Assembly (NCBI GenBank): GCA_016794425.1
Contig: JAEUHR010000033.1
Coordinates: 1 to 34,763, forward strand
Length of the DNA stretch: 34,763 bases
Direction: 5' to 3'
DNA from: Planctomycetota bacterium
Lineage (GTDB): Bacteria > Planctomycetota > UBA1135 > UBA2386
Shown: in pieces, positions 9,317 through 17,626 of the stretch
Numbering within the stretch: position 1 is the stretch's first letter
Layout of the letters: each line of letters begins with the position of its first letter
Program-made: the position numbers and the translations under genes
The notes under the pieces: model-generated
Seen by the model: the letters and a program-made list of their open reading frames with translations, nothing else
Told to the model about the DNA's origin: nothing
Databases searched by the model: none

Positions 9317-11944
9317 TTGAACGAAGCATCGAGCCACCACACCGACCACGATGCCCTCGAGCTCCTGCTCGCCGAAGCGCTGGCGGCGCTCGAGAACGGC
9401 GGCGAAGCGGCGCTCGAGCAGTTCCTCGCCGGCCGGCCCGCTGCCACCATGCGGCTGCGTGAAGCACTCGCCGATCTGAAGGCGGCCGACCTGCTGCTGC
9501 CGCCGGCCACCGAGGTGCCGCACCAGCTCGGCGAGTTCCGCATCCGCGAAGTGCTCGGCCAAGGTGGCATGGGCATCGTGTACCTCGCCGAGCAGACGTC
9601 GCTGGGCCGCACCGTGGCGCTCAAGGTCGTGCGCCCCGAGCTGCTGTTCTTCGACGGCGCGCGCGAGCGCTTCCGCCGCGAGATCGACGCCGTGGCGAAG
9701 CTCGAGCACCCCGCGATCGTGCCGATCCTCGCGACCGGCATCGCGGATGGCATTCCGTACTACGCGATGCCGCGCATCCGCGGCCGCAGCGCCGAAGCGG
9801 TCGTGAAGGCCATCGCCGACCGGGATCCCCGCACGATGCACGGCACGGATCTGCAGGCAGCGCTCATGGGCCCGGTCCGCGCGGAAGAGACGGACACCGA
9901 CGGCACGTTCGCCGGCAGCTGGTGGCGCGCTGTCGTACGGCTCGTGCGCAAGGCTGCTCTCGGCATCCACCACGCCCACGGTCGCGGCGTGCTGCACCGC
10001 GACCTGAAGCCGTCGAACCTGATGCTGACCGCCGACGGCCGCGCCATCGTGCTGGACTTCGGGCTCGCACACGGCCGCGGCGACCAGAGCCTCACGCGAA
10101 CGGGCTCGACGCTCGGCTCGCCGGCCTACATGGCCCCCGAGCAGGTGCGCGGAGAATCGGCTTGCGAACGCACCGACGTCTACGGCCTCGCGGCGACGAT
10201 GCTCTGCCTGCTCACGCTGCGCCCGCCGTTTCCGGCAACCGACCCCGAAGTACTGCGCGGCCAGATCCTCGCCGGAGCACGAACCGACCGGCGCGCCCTC
10301 GCCGCTCTGCCCACCGAACTGCGGCTCGTGCTCGAAACCGCGATGGACGTCGAACGCCGCCACCGCTACGCGACGTCGCAGGCGTTCGCGGACGACCTGC
10401 AGGCCGTCCTGGAGGGCCGCCCGATCCTGGCGCAACGCCTGCCGGTGCGGGTGCGGGTGCGGCGCTTGATCACGCGACACCGCGCGCTCGCCACCGCAGC
10501 GGCGGCGCTGCTCGCGTTCGTGGTGCTGCTACCCTCGATCCTGCTGTGGCAGCAGCACGCCGCCAACACGGAACTGGCAAGGCAGGCGACGCGCGCGGAC
10601 CACAGCGCGCAAGTGGCCGTCGATGCCGTCGAGCAGGTGCTGGCCAGGTTCGCCATCGAACGCATGTTCCACGTGCCAGCCGCACAGGACGTCGCGGCGG
10701 ACATGCTGCGCACCGCGCTCGAGCAGTTCGACCGGCTGGCCGCCGACGCGAGCCAGGCAACGAACGTGCGCCTGTTGCGCCTGCGCGCGCTGCAGCGGCT
10801 GGCCAACGTCGAAGCCGCGCGCGGCCGCGACGACGAGGCGATCGCTGCGGCGCAGCGCGGCAGCGACCTCGTCGCCGACGACGAGCCGGACCCCGCGATC
10901 CGGTTGCAGCACGCCGTCGGGCGACGCATCCTCGCCGGCTTGTGGCTCGACAGAGGCAACACCGACGCCGTCGAACCCATGCTCGCGGTGATCGCTGCGG
11001 GCCTGGCCACGCTGCCGGGGACGCCGGAGTTCCAGCAGCCCGTGCGAGACGAACGGGCCCACCTGCACGCCTATGCCGCGGCGCTGGCAACCAAGCGCGG
11101 TGACACCGCGACGGCAGAAGCGGCCTTGCGCGACTGCGTGGCCGCGTACCGGCAAGCGGCGAATTCGCTGGCAGTCGCGAGCGCGCAGATCAACCTCGGT
11201 CAGTTCCTGAAGCAGCAGCAGCGCGTCGACGAGGCCATCCCGTGCTTCGAGACCGCGCTGCAGATCGCGGTCTCTGCCGACGCACGGCCGAACGCATGGC
11301 CCGTGCCCGTACGAGTCGAAGCCAGCGCACACCGTGAACTCGCGGCATGCCGCCGCCTGCAGGGCCGCGACCGGGACGCGATGGCTGCCTACCACGAAGC
11401 GCTGCGCGCGTTCGACCGCTTCGTGGCCGGCTACCCGGATGAACCCATGGCGCGCGTGGCCCGCGGTTGCACCTCCAACGACCTCGCACAGATTCACGTG
11501 ACGAAACGGGAATGGGCCCCCGCACGGGCGCTGCTCGAGGCGGCTTGCCGCGACCAACTCGCGGCCGCCGTCAGCGTGCACACCGCCGAGGTCGCCCAGC
11601 GATCCCTCGCAGAACACCGGCTGAGCTTGAGCGTCTGCCTGCGCGAACTCGGCGACCTGGCAGCCCTCGAAACCGTCGCCCGGGAACTCGGCGCGATGAC
11701 CGGCCGCTCGCGCCTCACGCTGAGTGCGGCGCGCAACCTGCTGCGCTGCGCCGAGGCCGCGGCAGCCGCCGAGCCGGCCCGCGCCGCTTCCTTGCGCCAG
11801 GAAGCGCTCGACCTGCTGGTCGAAACCCGGCGCCGCAAGGGTCAGGTGACGCTCGACGATCCGCTCTACGCGCCGCTGCGCAACGAGCCGCGCTTCCTGG
11901 CGATCGCCACCGTGAAGACCGACACGAGCGACGACGGCAAGTAG
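9317..11944 (+). CDS. Membrane Ser/Thr protein kinase with C-terminal TPR-like region
   Basis: The 875-residue protein has a Hanks-type kinase domain at about residues 71-368. It shows a glycine loop (GQGGMG, 81-86), the ATP-anchoring Lys in ALKVV (103), the catalytic HRDLKPSN (228-235, Asp229), the metal-binding DFG (247-249) and the activation-segment end GSPAYMAPE. All core residues are present, so it should be active. An insert of about 40 residues (165-205) lies before the HRD loop. A single membrane helix follows at about 391-411. The remaining ~460 residues are Ala/Leu/Arg-rich helical pairs resembling TPRs (for example INLGQFLKQQQRVDEAIPCF) and should lie outside the cytoplasm. The start is a TTG at 9317: a nearby GTG is closed by a stop and the next ATG would remove conserved N-terminal helix. 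It is divergent from the ECF sigma gene and probably works with it. Confidence 0.9.
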   Translation: MNEASSHHTDHDALELLLAEALAALENGGEAALEQFLAGRPAATMRLREALADLKAADLLLPPATEVPHQLGEFRIREVLGQGGMGIVYLAEQTSLGRTVALKVVRPELLFFDGARERFRREIDAVAKLEHPAIVPILATGIADGIPYYAMPRIRGRSAEAVVKAIADRDPRTMHGTDLQAALMGPVRAEETDTDGTFAGSWWRAVVRLVRKAALGIHHAHGRGVLHRDLKPSNLMLTADGRAIVLDFGLAHGRGDQSLTRTGSTLGSPAYMAPEQVRGESACERTDVYGLAATMLCLLTLRPPFPATDPEVLRGQILAGARTDRRALAALPTELRLVLETAMDVERRHRYATSQAFADDLQAVLEGRPILAQRLPVRVRVRRLITRHRALATAAAALLAFVVLLPSILLWQQHAANTELARQATRADHSAQVAVDAVEQVLARFAIERMFHVPAAQDVAADMLRTALEQFDRLAADASQATNVRLLRLRALQRLANVEAARGRDDEAIAAAQRGSDLVADDEPDPAIRLQHAVGRRILAGLWLDRGNTDAVEPMLAVIAAGLATLPGTPEFQQPVRDERAHLHAYAAALATKRGDTATAEAALRDCVAAYRQAANSLAVASAQINLGQFLKQQQRVDEAIPCFETALQIAVSADARPNAWPVPVRVEASAHRELAACRRLQGRDRDAMAAYHEALRAFDRFVAGYPDEPMARVARGCTSNDLAQIHVTKREWAPARALLEAACRDQLAAAVSVHTAEVAQRSLAEHRLSLSVCLRELGDLAALETVARELGAMTGRSRLTLSAARNLLRCAEAAAAAEPARAASLRQEALDLLVETRRRKGQVTLDDPLYAPLRNEPRFLAIATVKTDTSDDGK

Positions 11945-12015
11945 GCGCCTGCCGCGTCGGGAATTCCGGCGCCGCGGTGTGACAGGGCGGCCGCGGTGTC
12001 GCTCGTGGGGTCGCC

Positions 12016-14586
12016 ATGCACCCCTTCCCGCAATCCCCCCGGCGCCGCCTTCCCCCAGTCGCCTTCTTCCTCGTCCTCGCCGCCGCAGTCTCCGCGTCGT
12101 TCGCCCCGCCCGCGACCGCGCAATGCGTGCCCTCGTGGCAGCCGGGCGAGGGCGTCCCCGGTGTCGGCGACGACGTCCATGCGACGACGACATGGGACCC
12201 CGATGGTGCGGGGCCGGCGGGCCCGCTGCTGGTGGTCGCCGGCCACTTCACGTTCGCCGGCACGGTCGCCGCGAACCGCATCGCCACTTGGGATCCCGCG
12301 ACCGGCGCGTTCGCGGCACTCGGCACCGGCATGAACAACAGGGTGCGCGCACTCGCCGTGCTGGCGACCGGCGAACTGATCGCAGCGGGGTCGTTCACCA
12401 CCGCGAGCGGCAGCGCCGCCCTGCGCATCGCGAGATGGAACGGCACCACGTGGTTGCCGCTCGGCACCGGGCTCGGCGGAACGGCGTACGCATTGTGCAC
12501 GCTGCCGGGCGGCGACCTGATCGCCGGCGGCGACTTCACGACCGCCGGCGGTGCCGCCGCCAGCCACGTCGCCCGCTGGAACGGTTCCGCGTGGTCCGCG
12601 CTCGGCTCCGGCACCGACGCGGCGGTGTTCGCGCTGTCGGGACTCGGCAGCGACCTGGTCGTCGGCGGCGACTTCACGACGGCCGGCGGGATCGCGACCG
12701 ACGGTGTCGCGCGCTGGAATGGCACCGTGTGGTCGGCCCTAGGCAGCGGGCTCGGCAACGGCAAGGAACGCGTCAGCGCGCTGTGCACACTGGCGAACGG
12801 GGACCTCGTCGCCGGCGGCACCTTCACGAGCGCGGGCGTCGTCACCACCAACGGCATCGCGCGCTGGGACGGCACCGCGTGGTCTGCACTCGGCTCCGGC
12901 ATGGCCGGCACCGCGACGCTCGTCGACGCGCTGCAGGCGCTGCCCAACGGCGATCTGATCGCAGCCGGCGGCTTCACCACCGCGGGCGGCACCGGGGCCG
13001 CGCACATCGCACGCTGGAACGGCACGACGTGGTCGGCTCTCGGCTCGGGCACGGACGACTCGGTCCTCGCCCTCGCCCTGCTTCCGGGCGGTGACCTCGC
13101 CGCCGGCGGCCTGTTCACGAGCGCGGGTGGCATCGCCGGCAAGCGCATCGCGCGCTGGAACGGCGTCGTGTGGTCGGCCCTCGGTGTCGGTTTCGACGAT
13201 TCGGTGCGCGCGACCTGTTCGCTGCCGAACGGGGACCTCGTCGCGGCGGGTCACTTCGTCACCGCCGGCACCACGGCGGCGAATCGCATCGCGCGCTGGA
13301 ACGGCTCCGCGTGGTCCGCACTCGGCTCCGGCCTCTCCGACTACGCGCTCGCGGTCTGCACGATGCCGAACGGGGACGTGGTCGCGGGCGGCGTGTTCAC
13401 CAGCGCCGGCGGCGTCGCCGCCAACCGCATCGCGCGGTGGAACGGTGCGTCGTGGGCACCACTCGGCGCCGGCATGAACGGCGACGTCGATGCGCTGTGC
13501 ACGATGCCGAACGGTGACCTGATCGCCGCCGGCTGGTTCACGACCGCCGGTGGGGTCGCCGCCAACCGCATCGCGCGATGGAACGGCACGACCTGGTCGC
13601 CACTCGGCACCGGCACCGACAGCGGCGTCTACGCGGTCGTCGTCATGCCGAACGGCGACCTCGTCGCGGGCGGTCAGTTCACCGCCGCCGGCGGGGTCCC
13701 TGCCAGCCGCGTCGCGCGCTGGAACGGTTCCGCGTGGTCGTCGCTCGGTGCCGGCACCGGCGGCAGCAATCCTTTCGTCAACTCACTCGCGTTGCTGCCG
13801 AACGGCGACCTCGTTGCCGCCGGCGGCTTCACGACCGCGGGCGGGACCGGCGCCAACTACGTCGCCCGATGGAACGGCCTGTCCTGGTCGGCGCTCGGCA
13901 CCGGCACCAACAACAACGTGCTCGCCGTGCTGACCCTGCCGAACGGTGATGTCATCGCCGGCGGCGACTTCACGACGGCCGGCGGCTCCGCAGCCAACCG
14001 GGCGGCGCGATGGAACGGAGTCGCGTGGTCGGCAGTCGGCACCGGCGTCGACGACTCGGTAGTCGTGTGGTTGCTGCGCCCGAATGGCGAACTGGTCGCC
14101 GGTGGCGACTTCCGTACCGCGAACGGCGTCGCATCCGCGCATCTCGCCCGCCTCGCGACGCCGTGCCCGGCCAACTCGATGGCCTTCGGCACGGCCTGCC
14201 CCAGCTCGGGCGGCAGCAACACGCTCACCGCGACCACGCCACCGTGGGTCGATGCCACGTTCCGCGCCGAAGGCACCGGCCTGCCCGCGACGGCACTCGT
14301 GGTGACGGTGACGAGCGTCACGCCGGTGCCGCAGGGCACGGTGCCGCTCGGCGGCATCTTCGCGCAAGGCGGCGCCGGTTGCGATCTGCTGGTCGTTCCC
14401 GACATCCTCGGCGCGCTGGTGACGACCACGGGCAACGCGCAGTCCGAACTCTTCCTGCCGAACGCACCGCCGCTCGTCGGCGTGACCTTCTATCACCAGA
14501 TGATCCCCATCGAAATCGATGGGATGGGCAACTGGGTCGCGGTGACCGCGACCAATGCACTGCAGCTCACGGCAGGGATGTTCTGA
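12016..14586 (+). CDS. Secreted repeat protein with shared C-terminal domain
   Basis: The 856-residue product starts with a signal peptide (residues 1-36, ending PPATAQ). Residues about 41-715 consist of some 13 tandem units of 46-51 residues. The core pattern is LPNGDLVAGGxFTxAGG, then a few residues, then IARWNGxxWSALGxG. This resembles delta-60 or Kelch-like beta-propeller repeats, so one or two propellers are likely. The last ~140 residues (717-856) form a separate domain with Cys pairs (CPANSMAFGTACP), a PLGG motif, GAGCDLLV, FYHQM and TNALQL. It resembles the C-terminal ends of the secreted proteins at 1-1734 and 22363-23970. No catalytic motif is visible. A role in surface binding or adhesion is inferred from the architecture only. 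Confidence 0.9.
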   Translation: MHPFPQSPRRRLPPVAFFLVLAAAVSASFAPPATAQCVPSWQPGEGVPGVGDDVHATTTWDPDGAGPAGPLLVVAGHFTFAGTVAANRIATWDPATGAFAALGTGMNNRVRALAVLATGELIAAGSFTTASGSAALRIARWNGTTWLPLGTGLGGTAYALCTLPGGDLIAGGDFTTAGGAAASHVARWNGSAWSALGSGTDAAVFALSGLGSDLVVGGDFTTAGGIATDGVARWNGTVWSALGSGLGNGKERVSALCTLANGDLVAGGTFTSAGVVTTNGIARWDGTAWSALGSGMAGTATLVDALQALPNGDLIAAGGFTTAGGTGAAHIARWNGTTWSALGSGTDDSVLALALLPGGDLAAGGLFTSAGGIAGKRIARWNGVVWSALGVGFDDSVRATCSLPNGDLVAAGHFVTAGTTAANRIARWNGSAWSALGSGLSDYALAVCTMPNGDVVAGGVFTSAGGVAANRIARWNGASWAPLGAGMNGDVDALCTMPNGDLIAAGWFTTAGGVAANRIARWNGTTWSPLGTGTDSGVYAVVVMPNGDLVAGGQFTAAGGVPASRVARWNGSAWSSLGAGTGGSNPFVNSLALLPNGDLVAAGGFTTAGGTGANYVARWNGLSWSALGTGTNNNVLAVLTLPNGDVIAGGDFTTAGGSAANRAARWNGVAWSAVGTGVDDSVVVWLLRPNGELVAGGDFRTANGVASAHLARLATPCPANSMAFGTACPSSGGSNTLTATTPPWVDATFRAEGTGLPATALVVTVTSVTPVPQGTVPLGGIFAQGGAGCDLLVVPDILGALVTTTGNAQSELFLPNAPPLVGVTFYHQMIPIEIDGMGNWVAVTATNALQLTAGMF
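12136..14160 (+). repeat. In-gene tandem repeat array, about 13 units of 138-153 bases
   Basis: Twelve units carry RWNG or RWDG, and a diverged first unit reads ATWDPATG. TGG codons marking the RWNG core fall at 12436, 12577, 12715, 12865, 13015 and 13156, giving spacings of 141, 138, 150, 150 and 141 bases. Neighbouring units are very similar in DNA as well as protein, suggesting expansion by duplication or ongoing exchange between units. Confidence 0.9.
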
Positions 14587-14621
14587 CCATCGGTGCTGGC
14601 GGCAGACCGGAGCCGCACTCC

Positions 14622-14636
14622 CGGAAGGGGCTTCCG
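14622..14636. terminator. Short hairpin between convergent genes
   Basis: CGGAAG and CTTCCG flank a GGG loop in the 64-base gap between the repeat protein and the convergent NodB/GT2 fusion. The stem is perfect but has no T-run, so it is a weak candidate for a bidirectional terminator. Confidence 0.35.
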
Positions 14637-14650
14637 TCCAGTCATCCGCC

Positions 14651-16141
14651 TCAGCTGATCCGCCGGCGCGCCACCTGCCACAACAGACCCAGGTGGTCGC
14701 GCACGGTGCGCAGCACGCGCAGCTTCGACACGCCGAACAGCCGCGCTTCGAGCAGACACGGGTGCTCGGCTACGCGGCCGCCGCGGCGCAGCAGGCGCAC
14801 CAGCAGTTCGGCGGTGCCGAGGAAGCCCGGATACGCCTGCGGCAGGTCGACCACGGCCGCGCGCCGGTAGACGCGGAAGCACGCGGTCCACGTGTGCAGG
14901 TCGCTGCGCAGCAGCCACCGGTAGCACCGCGACAGCGTGCGCGAGAGGAACAGCCGCCAGCCGGGCACGTTGTGCACGCCGCCGCGCGGGTGGTACGGCG
15001 ACGCGGTGACGACGTCGGCGTGCGCCAGCAGCGGCAGCATCGCCGCCAGTTCGCGCGGGTCGTACGACAGGTCGGCGTCGATCGAAGCCGCGGTCTCTGC
15101 ATCGGTCGCCGCGAGGCCGGTGCGGATCGCGGCCGCGACGCCGCGGTTGCGGTCGTGGCGCACGAGTTGCGCGTGCGGCCGCGTGCGCACGGCGGCGGCG
15201 AGCAGCGCCGCGGTCGCGTCGGTGCTGCCGTCGTCGACGAACACGAACTCGAGCGCCGCGCGGTCGGCGAGGTCGGCGGCGAGCGCGTCGAGTTCCTGCA
15301 GCAGCGACGGCACGCCGTCGGCTTCGTCCTTCAGCGGCACCACGACCGCGAGCCGCGGTGCCGCGGCCGAGCGCGCGGGTGCCGGGCTCGGCGCCGCGTT
15401 CGCCGCATTCGCCGCCGCCGCCGTCGGCGCCGCCGGCCGCACGACCGCACCGGCCACCGGATCCGAGTCGCCCGGACCGGCGGGCGCGGCCCACGGTCCG
15501 GCCGCGAGGCAGCGCTCCCAGCGCGCCGCGGCCCCGACCAGCCGCGCTTCGTGCCGGTGCCGCACGCGCGCCGGCAGGCCGAGCAGGCGCGGCTGGTCGC
15601 GGTCGAGTTCCCACGCGACCAGGACCTCGGCGTGCGACGGCAGGTCGCCCCGATGCGCGGCGTCGAGCGGCAGCACGCGGCCACAGGCCAGCACCTCGGC
15701 CGCGTAGCCGGCGGCGCGCAGGGCCTCGCGCCACCACGGGTCGCCGCGCGCGGGCCACGGCGCGCGGAACGTCCGCACCGCGCGGCCGGTCACCGCTTCG
15801 AGTGCTTCGCGCGCGCGCGCGAAGCCGGCCAGCACGGCTGGGCGCGCGGCCGGCGCCACGGTGTCGAGGTCGATCGGCTCGTGGCCGGCCGACGCGACGT
15901 CGTGTCCCGCCGCCACGACGCGCCGCAGCAGCTCCGGCCAGCGCGCCGCGGTCGCCGCGTCGACGCAGAACGTCGCCCGCACGTGGTGCCGTTCGCAGGC
16001 CTGCAGCGCCGCGGCCAGCGCGACGTCGGCGCGGGCCGGCAACCGGCGCCAGTGCCGCCGCGGCACGTGTGCGGCCCACGCCGGATCGTGGAACCACTCG
16101 CTCGCGTCGACCACGAGCGCACGCGGGTCGGGCGCAGCCAT
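14651..16141 (-). CDS. Fusion of a degenerate NodB-like polysaccharide deacetylase domain and a GT2 glycosyltransferase
   Basis: The 496-residue protein has two parts. Residues about 8-180 follow the exosortase-associated polysaccharide deacetylase pattern: VVDASEWFHD near 10-19, VRATFCVD near 54-61, AAGHDVAS near 77-84, and FRAPWPARGDPWW near 125-137. The metal-binding SHGxxH motif reads SAGHEP (84-89), so both ligand histidines are replaced by Ala and Pro, and the DVED motif reads DASE. I therefore expect no deacetylase activity. After an Ala/Pro linker (about 220-262), residues 263-480 form a family 2 glycosyltransferase close to dolichol-phosphate-mannose-synthase-like enzymes, with VVVPLKDEADGV, VDDGSTD (302-308) and the DxD-type DADLSYDP (355-362). 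This half looks intact. It is the last gene of the Wzz operon, 34 bases after the sulfatase-like gene. Confidence 0.88.
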   Translation of the reverse strand: MAAPDPRALVVDASEWFHDPAWAAHVPRRHWRRLPARADVALAAALQACERHHVRATFCVDAATAARWPELLRRVVAAGHDVASAGHEPIDLDTVAPAARPAVLAGFARAREALEAVTGRAVRTFRAPWPARGDPWWREALRAAGYAAEVLACGRVLPLDAAHRGDLPSHAEVLVAWELDRDQPRLLGLPARVRHRHEARLVGAAARWERCLAAGPWAAPAGPGDSDPVAGAVVRPAAPTAAAANAANAAPSPAPARSAAAPRLAVVVPLKDEADGVPSLLQELDALAADLADRAALEFVFVDDGSTDATAALLAAAVRTRPHAQLVRHDRNRGVAAAIRTGLAATDAETAASIDADLSYDPRELAAMLPLLAHADVVTASPYHPRGGVHNVPGWRLFLSRTLSRCYRWLLRSDLHTWTACFRVYRRAAVVDLPQAYPGFLGTAELLVRLLRRGGRVAEHPCLLEARLFGVSKLRVLRTVRDHLGLLWQVARRRIS

Positions 16142-16175
16142 CGTGCCGGCGTTGTAGCGGCCCGGCCGCGGCGGG

Positions 16176-17624
16176 CTAGCGCGTTCCGTCGGCCGGCCCG
16201 GCCCAGGCCGGATTCGGCGTCGGCATCGCGGCGCCGACGCGGCGCCGCCACGCGGCCAGCACCTGCTGCAGCGCGCGCGCGCGGTCGGGTTCGCGCGCTG
16301 CGAGGTCGGTGGTCTCGCCGGGGTCGCTCGCGAGATCGAACAACACCACCGCGCCGGTGCCGAGGTCTTCGATCAGCTTCCAGCGGCCGTCGCGGATCGC
16401 GCCGCGCGGACCGACCGTCGCCGACTCGGCCTGCGGGAAGTGCCAGCAGATCGGGTCGCGTTCGCGCACCGGCGCCCCGAGCCACACCGGCAGCAGGTCG
16501 AACGCGTCCGCCGCGACCTCGGCGTCGATCGGCACGCCGGCGGCGGCGCGCAGCGCGCGGTGCACGTCCTGGGTCACGGTCGGCACGTCGCACACGACGC
16601 CGGCCGGCACGTGGCCGGGCCAGCGCACCAGCAGCGGCACGCGCAGCCCCCCCTCCCACAGCGAACGGCGGCCGCCGCGCAGCGGCGCGTTGTCGCTGTG
16701 CGCCGTGGCGCCGCCGTTGTCCGACGTCAGCACGACCAGGGTCTCGCCGGCGATGCCGGCCTCGTCGATCGCCCGCAGCACCGTGCCGACCGCCGCGTCG
16801 AGGTGTTCGAGCATGGCCGCGAACACCGGCAACGGCCGCTTCTCGTGCAGCGCCGTGCGCTGCCACGCCGGCGCCGCGGCGATGCGCTGCGCGCGCGCCG
16901 CGGCGTGGCGTTCGACGTCGGCCGGCCGCGCCTCGATCGGCGGCTGCATCGCGTGGAACGCCAGGTGCAGGAAGAACGGGCGCTGCTCGCCCGCGGCGGC
17001 GCGGATCCGTTCGGCGGCGGTGCGCGCGGCGACGTCGGCCAGGAACTCGCCGTCGGCGGCACCGCCACCGTCGGTGCCGGCGCCAGCCGTTCCGGCCGCA
17101 GCCGCCCGCGGCACGAAGTGCGACGCGGGGCGATCGCCGCCGCCGGTCCACAGCACCTCGAAGCCCTGGTCGGCCGGCCCGAAGCCGGCATCGCCGAGCT
17201 GCCACGCGCCGACGTGCCAGGTCGCGTAGCCGCGCGCGCGCAGCAGCTCCGCCAGCGTGACCTCGGCCAGCGGCATCGCGTCGCGTTCGAGCGGCGGCAG
17301 GAACGGCCCGTCCAGCGTGCGCACGTCGGGGCCGTGCTCGGCCAGACCGAGGCGCGCCGGATGCCTGCCGGTCAGCAGCGCCGCGCGCGACGCCGGACCG
17401 ACCGGGCTCGCGGCAGCGGCGTGCGACAGGCGCATGCCCTCGGCGGCGAGCCGATCGATGCTAGGCGTCGCGACCTTGTCCTGGCCGCAGCAGGCCAGGT
17501 CGCGCCAGCCGAGGTCGTCGACCAGCAGCACGACGAGGTTCGGCGGCCGCGGCGCCGGCGGCGCGACACTGCCGCAGGCGGCGGCGGCGCAGGCCGCGAG
17601 TCCGAGCCAGCGGCGCGACGGCAC
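16176..17624 (-). CDS. Sulfatase-family lipoprotein lacking the catalytic residues
   Basis: The 482-residue product (GTG start) begins with a basic, hydrophobic leader with lipobox-like Cys at 12 or 18. The fold signatures are clear: NLVVLLVDDLGWRDL (29-43), RAALLTGRHP (80-89), RPFFLHLAFHA (215-225), TSDNGG (300-305), LRGG (315-318), EGGLRVPLLVRWPGH and RDGRWKLI. The normal formylglycine motif CxPSR is GPASR (76-80), with Gly in place of Cys. GKWHLG is GAWQLG (139-144), losing Lys and His. The PHxP histidine is Gln227, and the Lys after LRGG is Arg319. Asp36-Asp37, Arg80 and Asp302-Asn303 remain. Five active-site positions are altered, so sulfatase activity is unlikely and a binding or scaffolding role is inferred. 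The GTG lies 2 bases after the previous stop, which implies translational coupling. Confidence 0.9.
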   Translation of the reverse strand: MPSRRWLGLAACAAAACGSVAPPAPRPPNLVVLLVDDLGWRDLACCGQDKVATPSIDRLAAEGMRLSHAAAASPVGPASRAALLTGRHPARLGLAEHGPDVRTLDGPFLPPLERDAMPLAEVTLAELLRARGYATWHVGAWQLGDAGFGPADQGFEVLWTGGGDRPASHFVPRAAAAGTAGAGTDGGGAADGEFLADVAARTAAERIRAAAGEQRPFFLHLAFHAMQPPIEARPADVERHAAARAQRIAAAPAWQRTALHEKRPLPVFAAMLEHLDAAVGTVLRAIDEAGIAGETLVVLTSDNGGATAHSDNAPLRGGRRSLWEGGLRVPLLVRWPGHVPAGVVCDVPTVTQDVHRALRAAAGVPIDAEVAADAFDLLPVWLGAPVRERDPICWHFPQAESATVGPRGAIRDGRWKLIEDLGTGAVVLFDLASDPGETTDLAAREPDRARALQQVLAAWRRRVGAAMPTPNPAWAGPADGTR

Positions 17625-17626
17625 GG

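Noticed and set aside
12136..14160. Repeat array as a CRISPR
   Set aside because: The repeats are in frame, have no unique spacers and encode a continuous protein.
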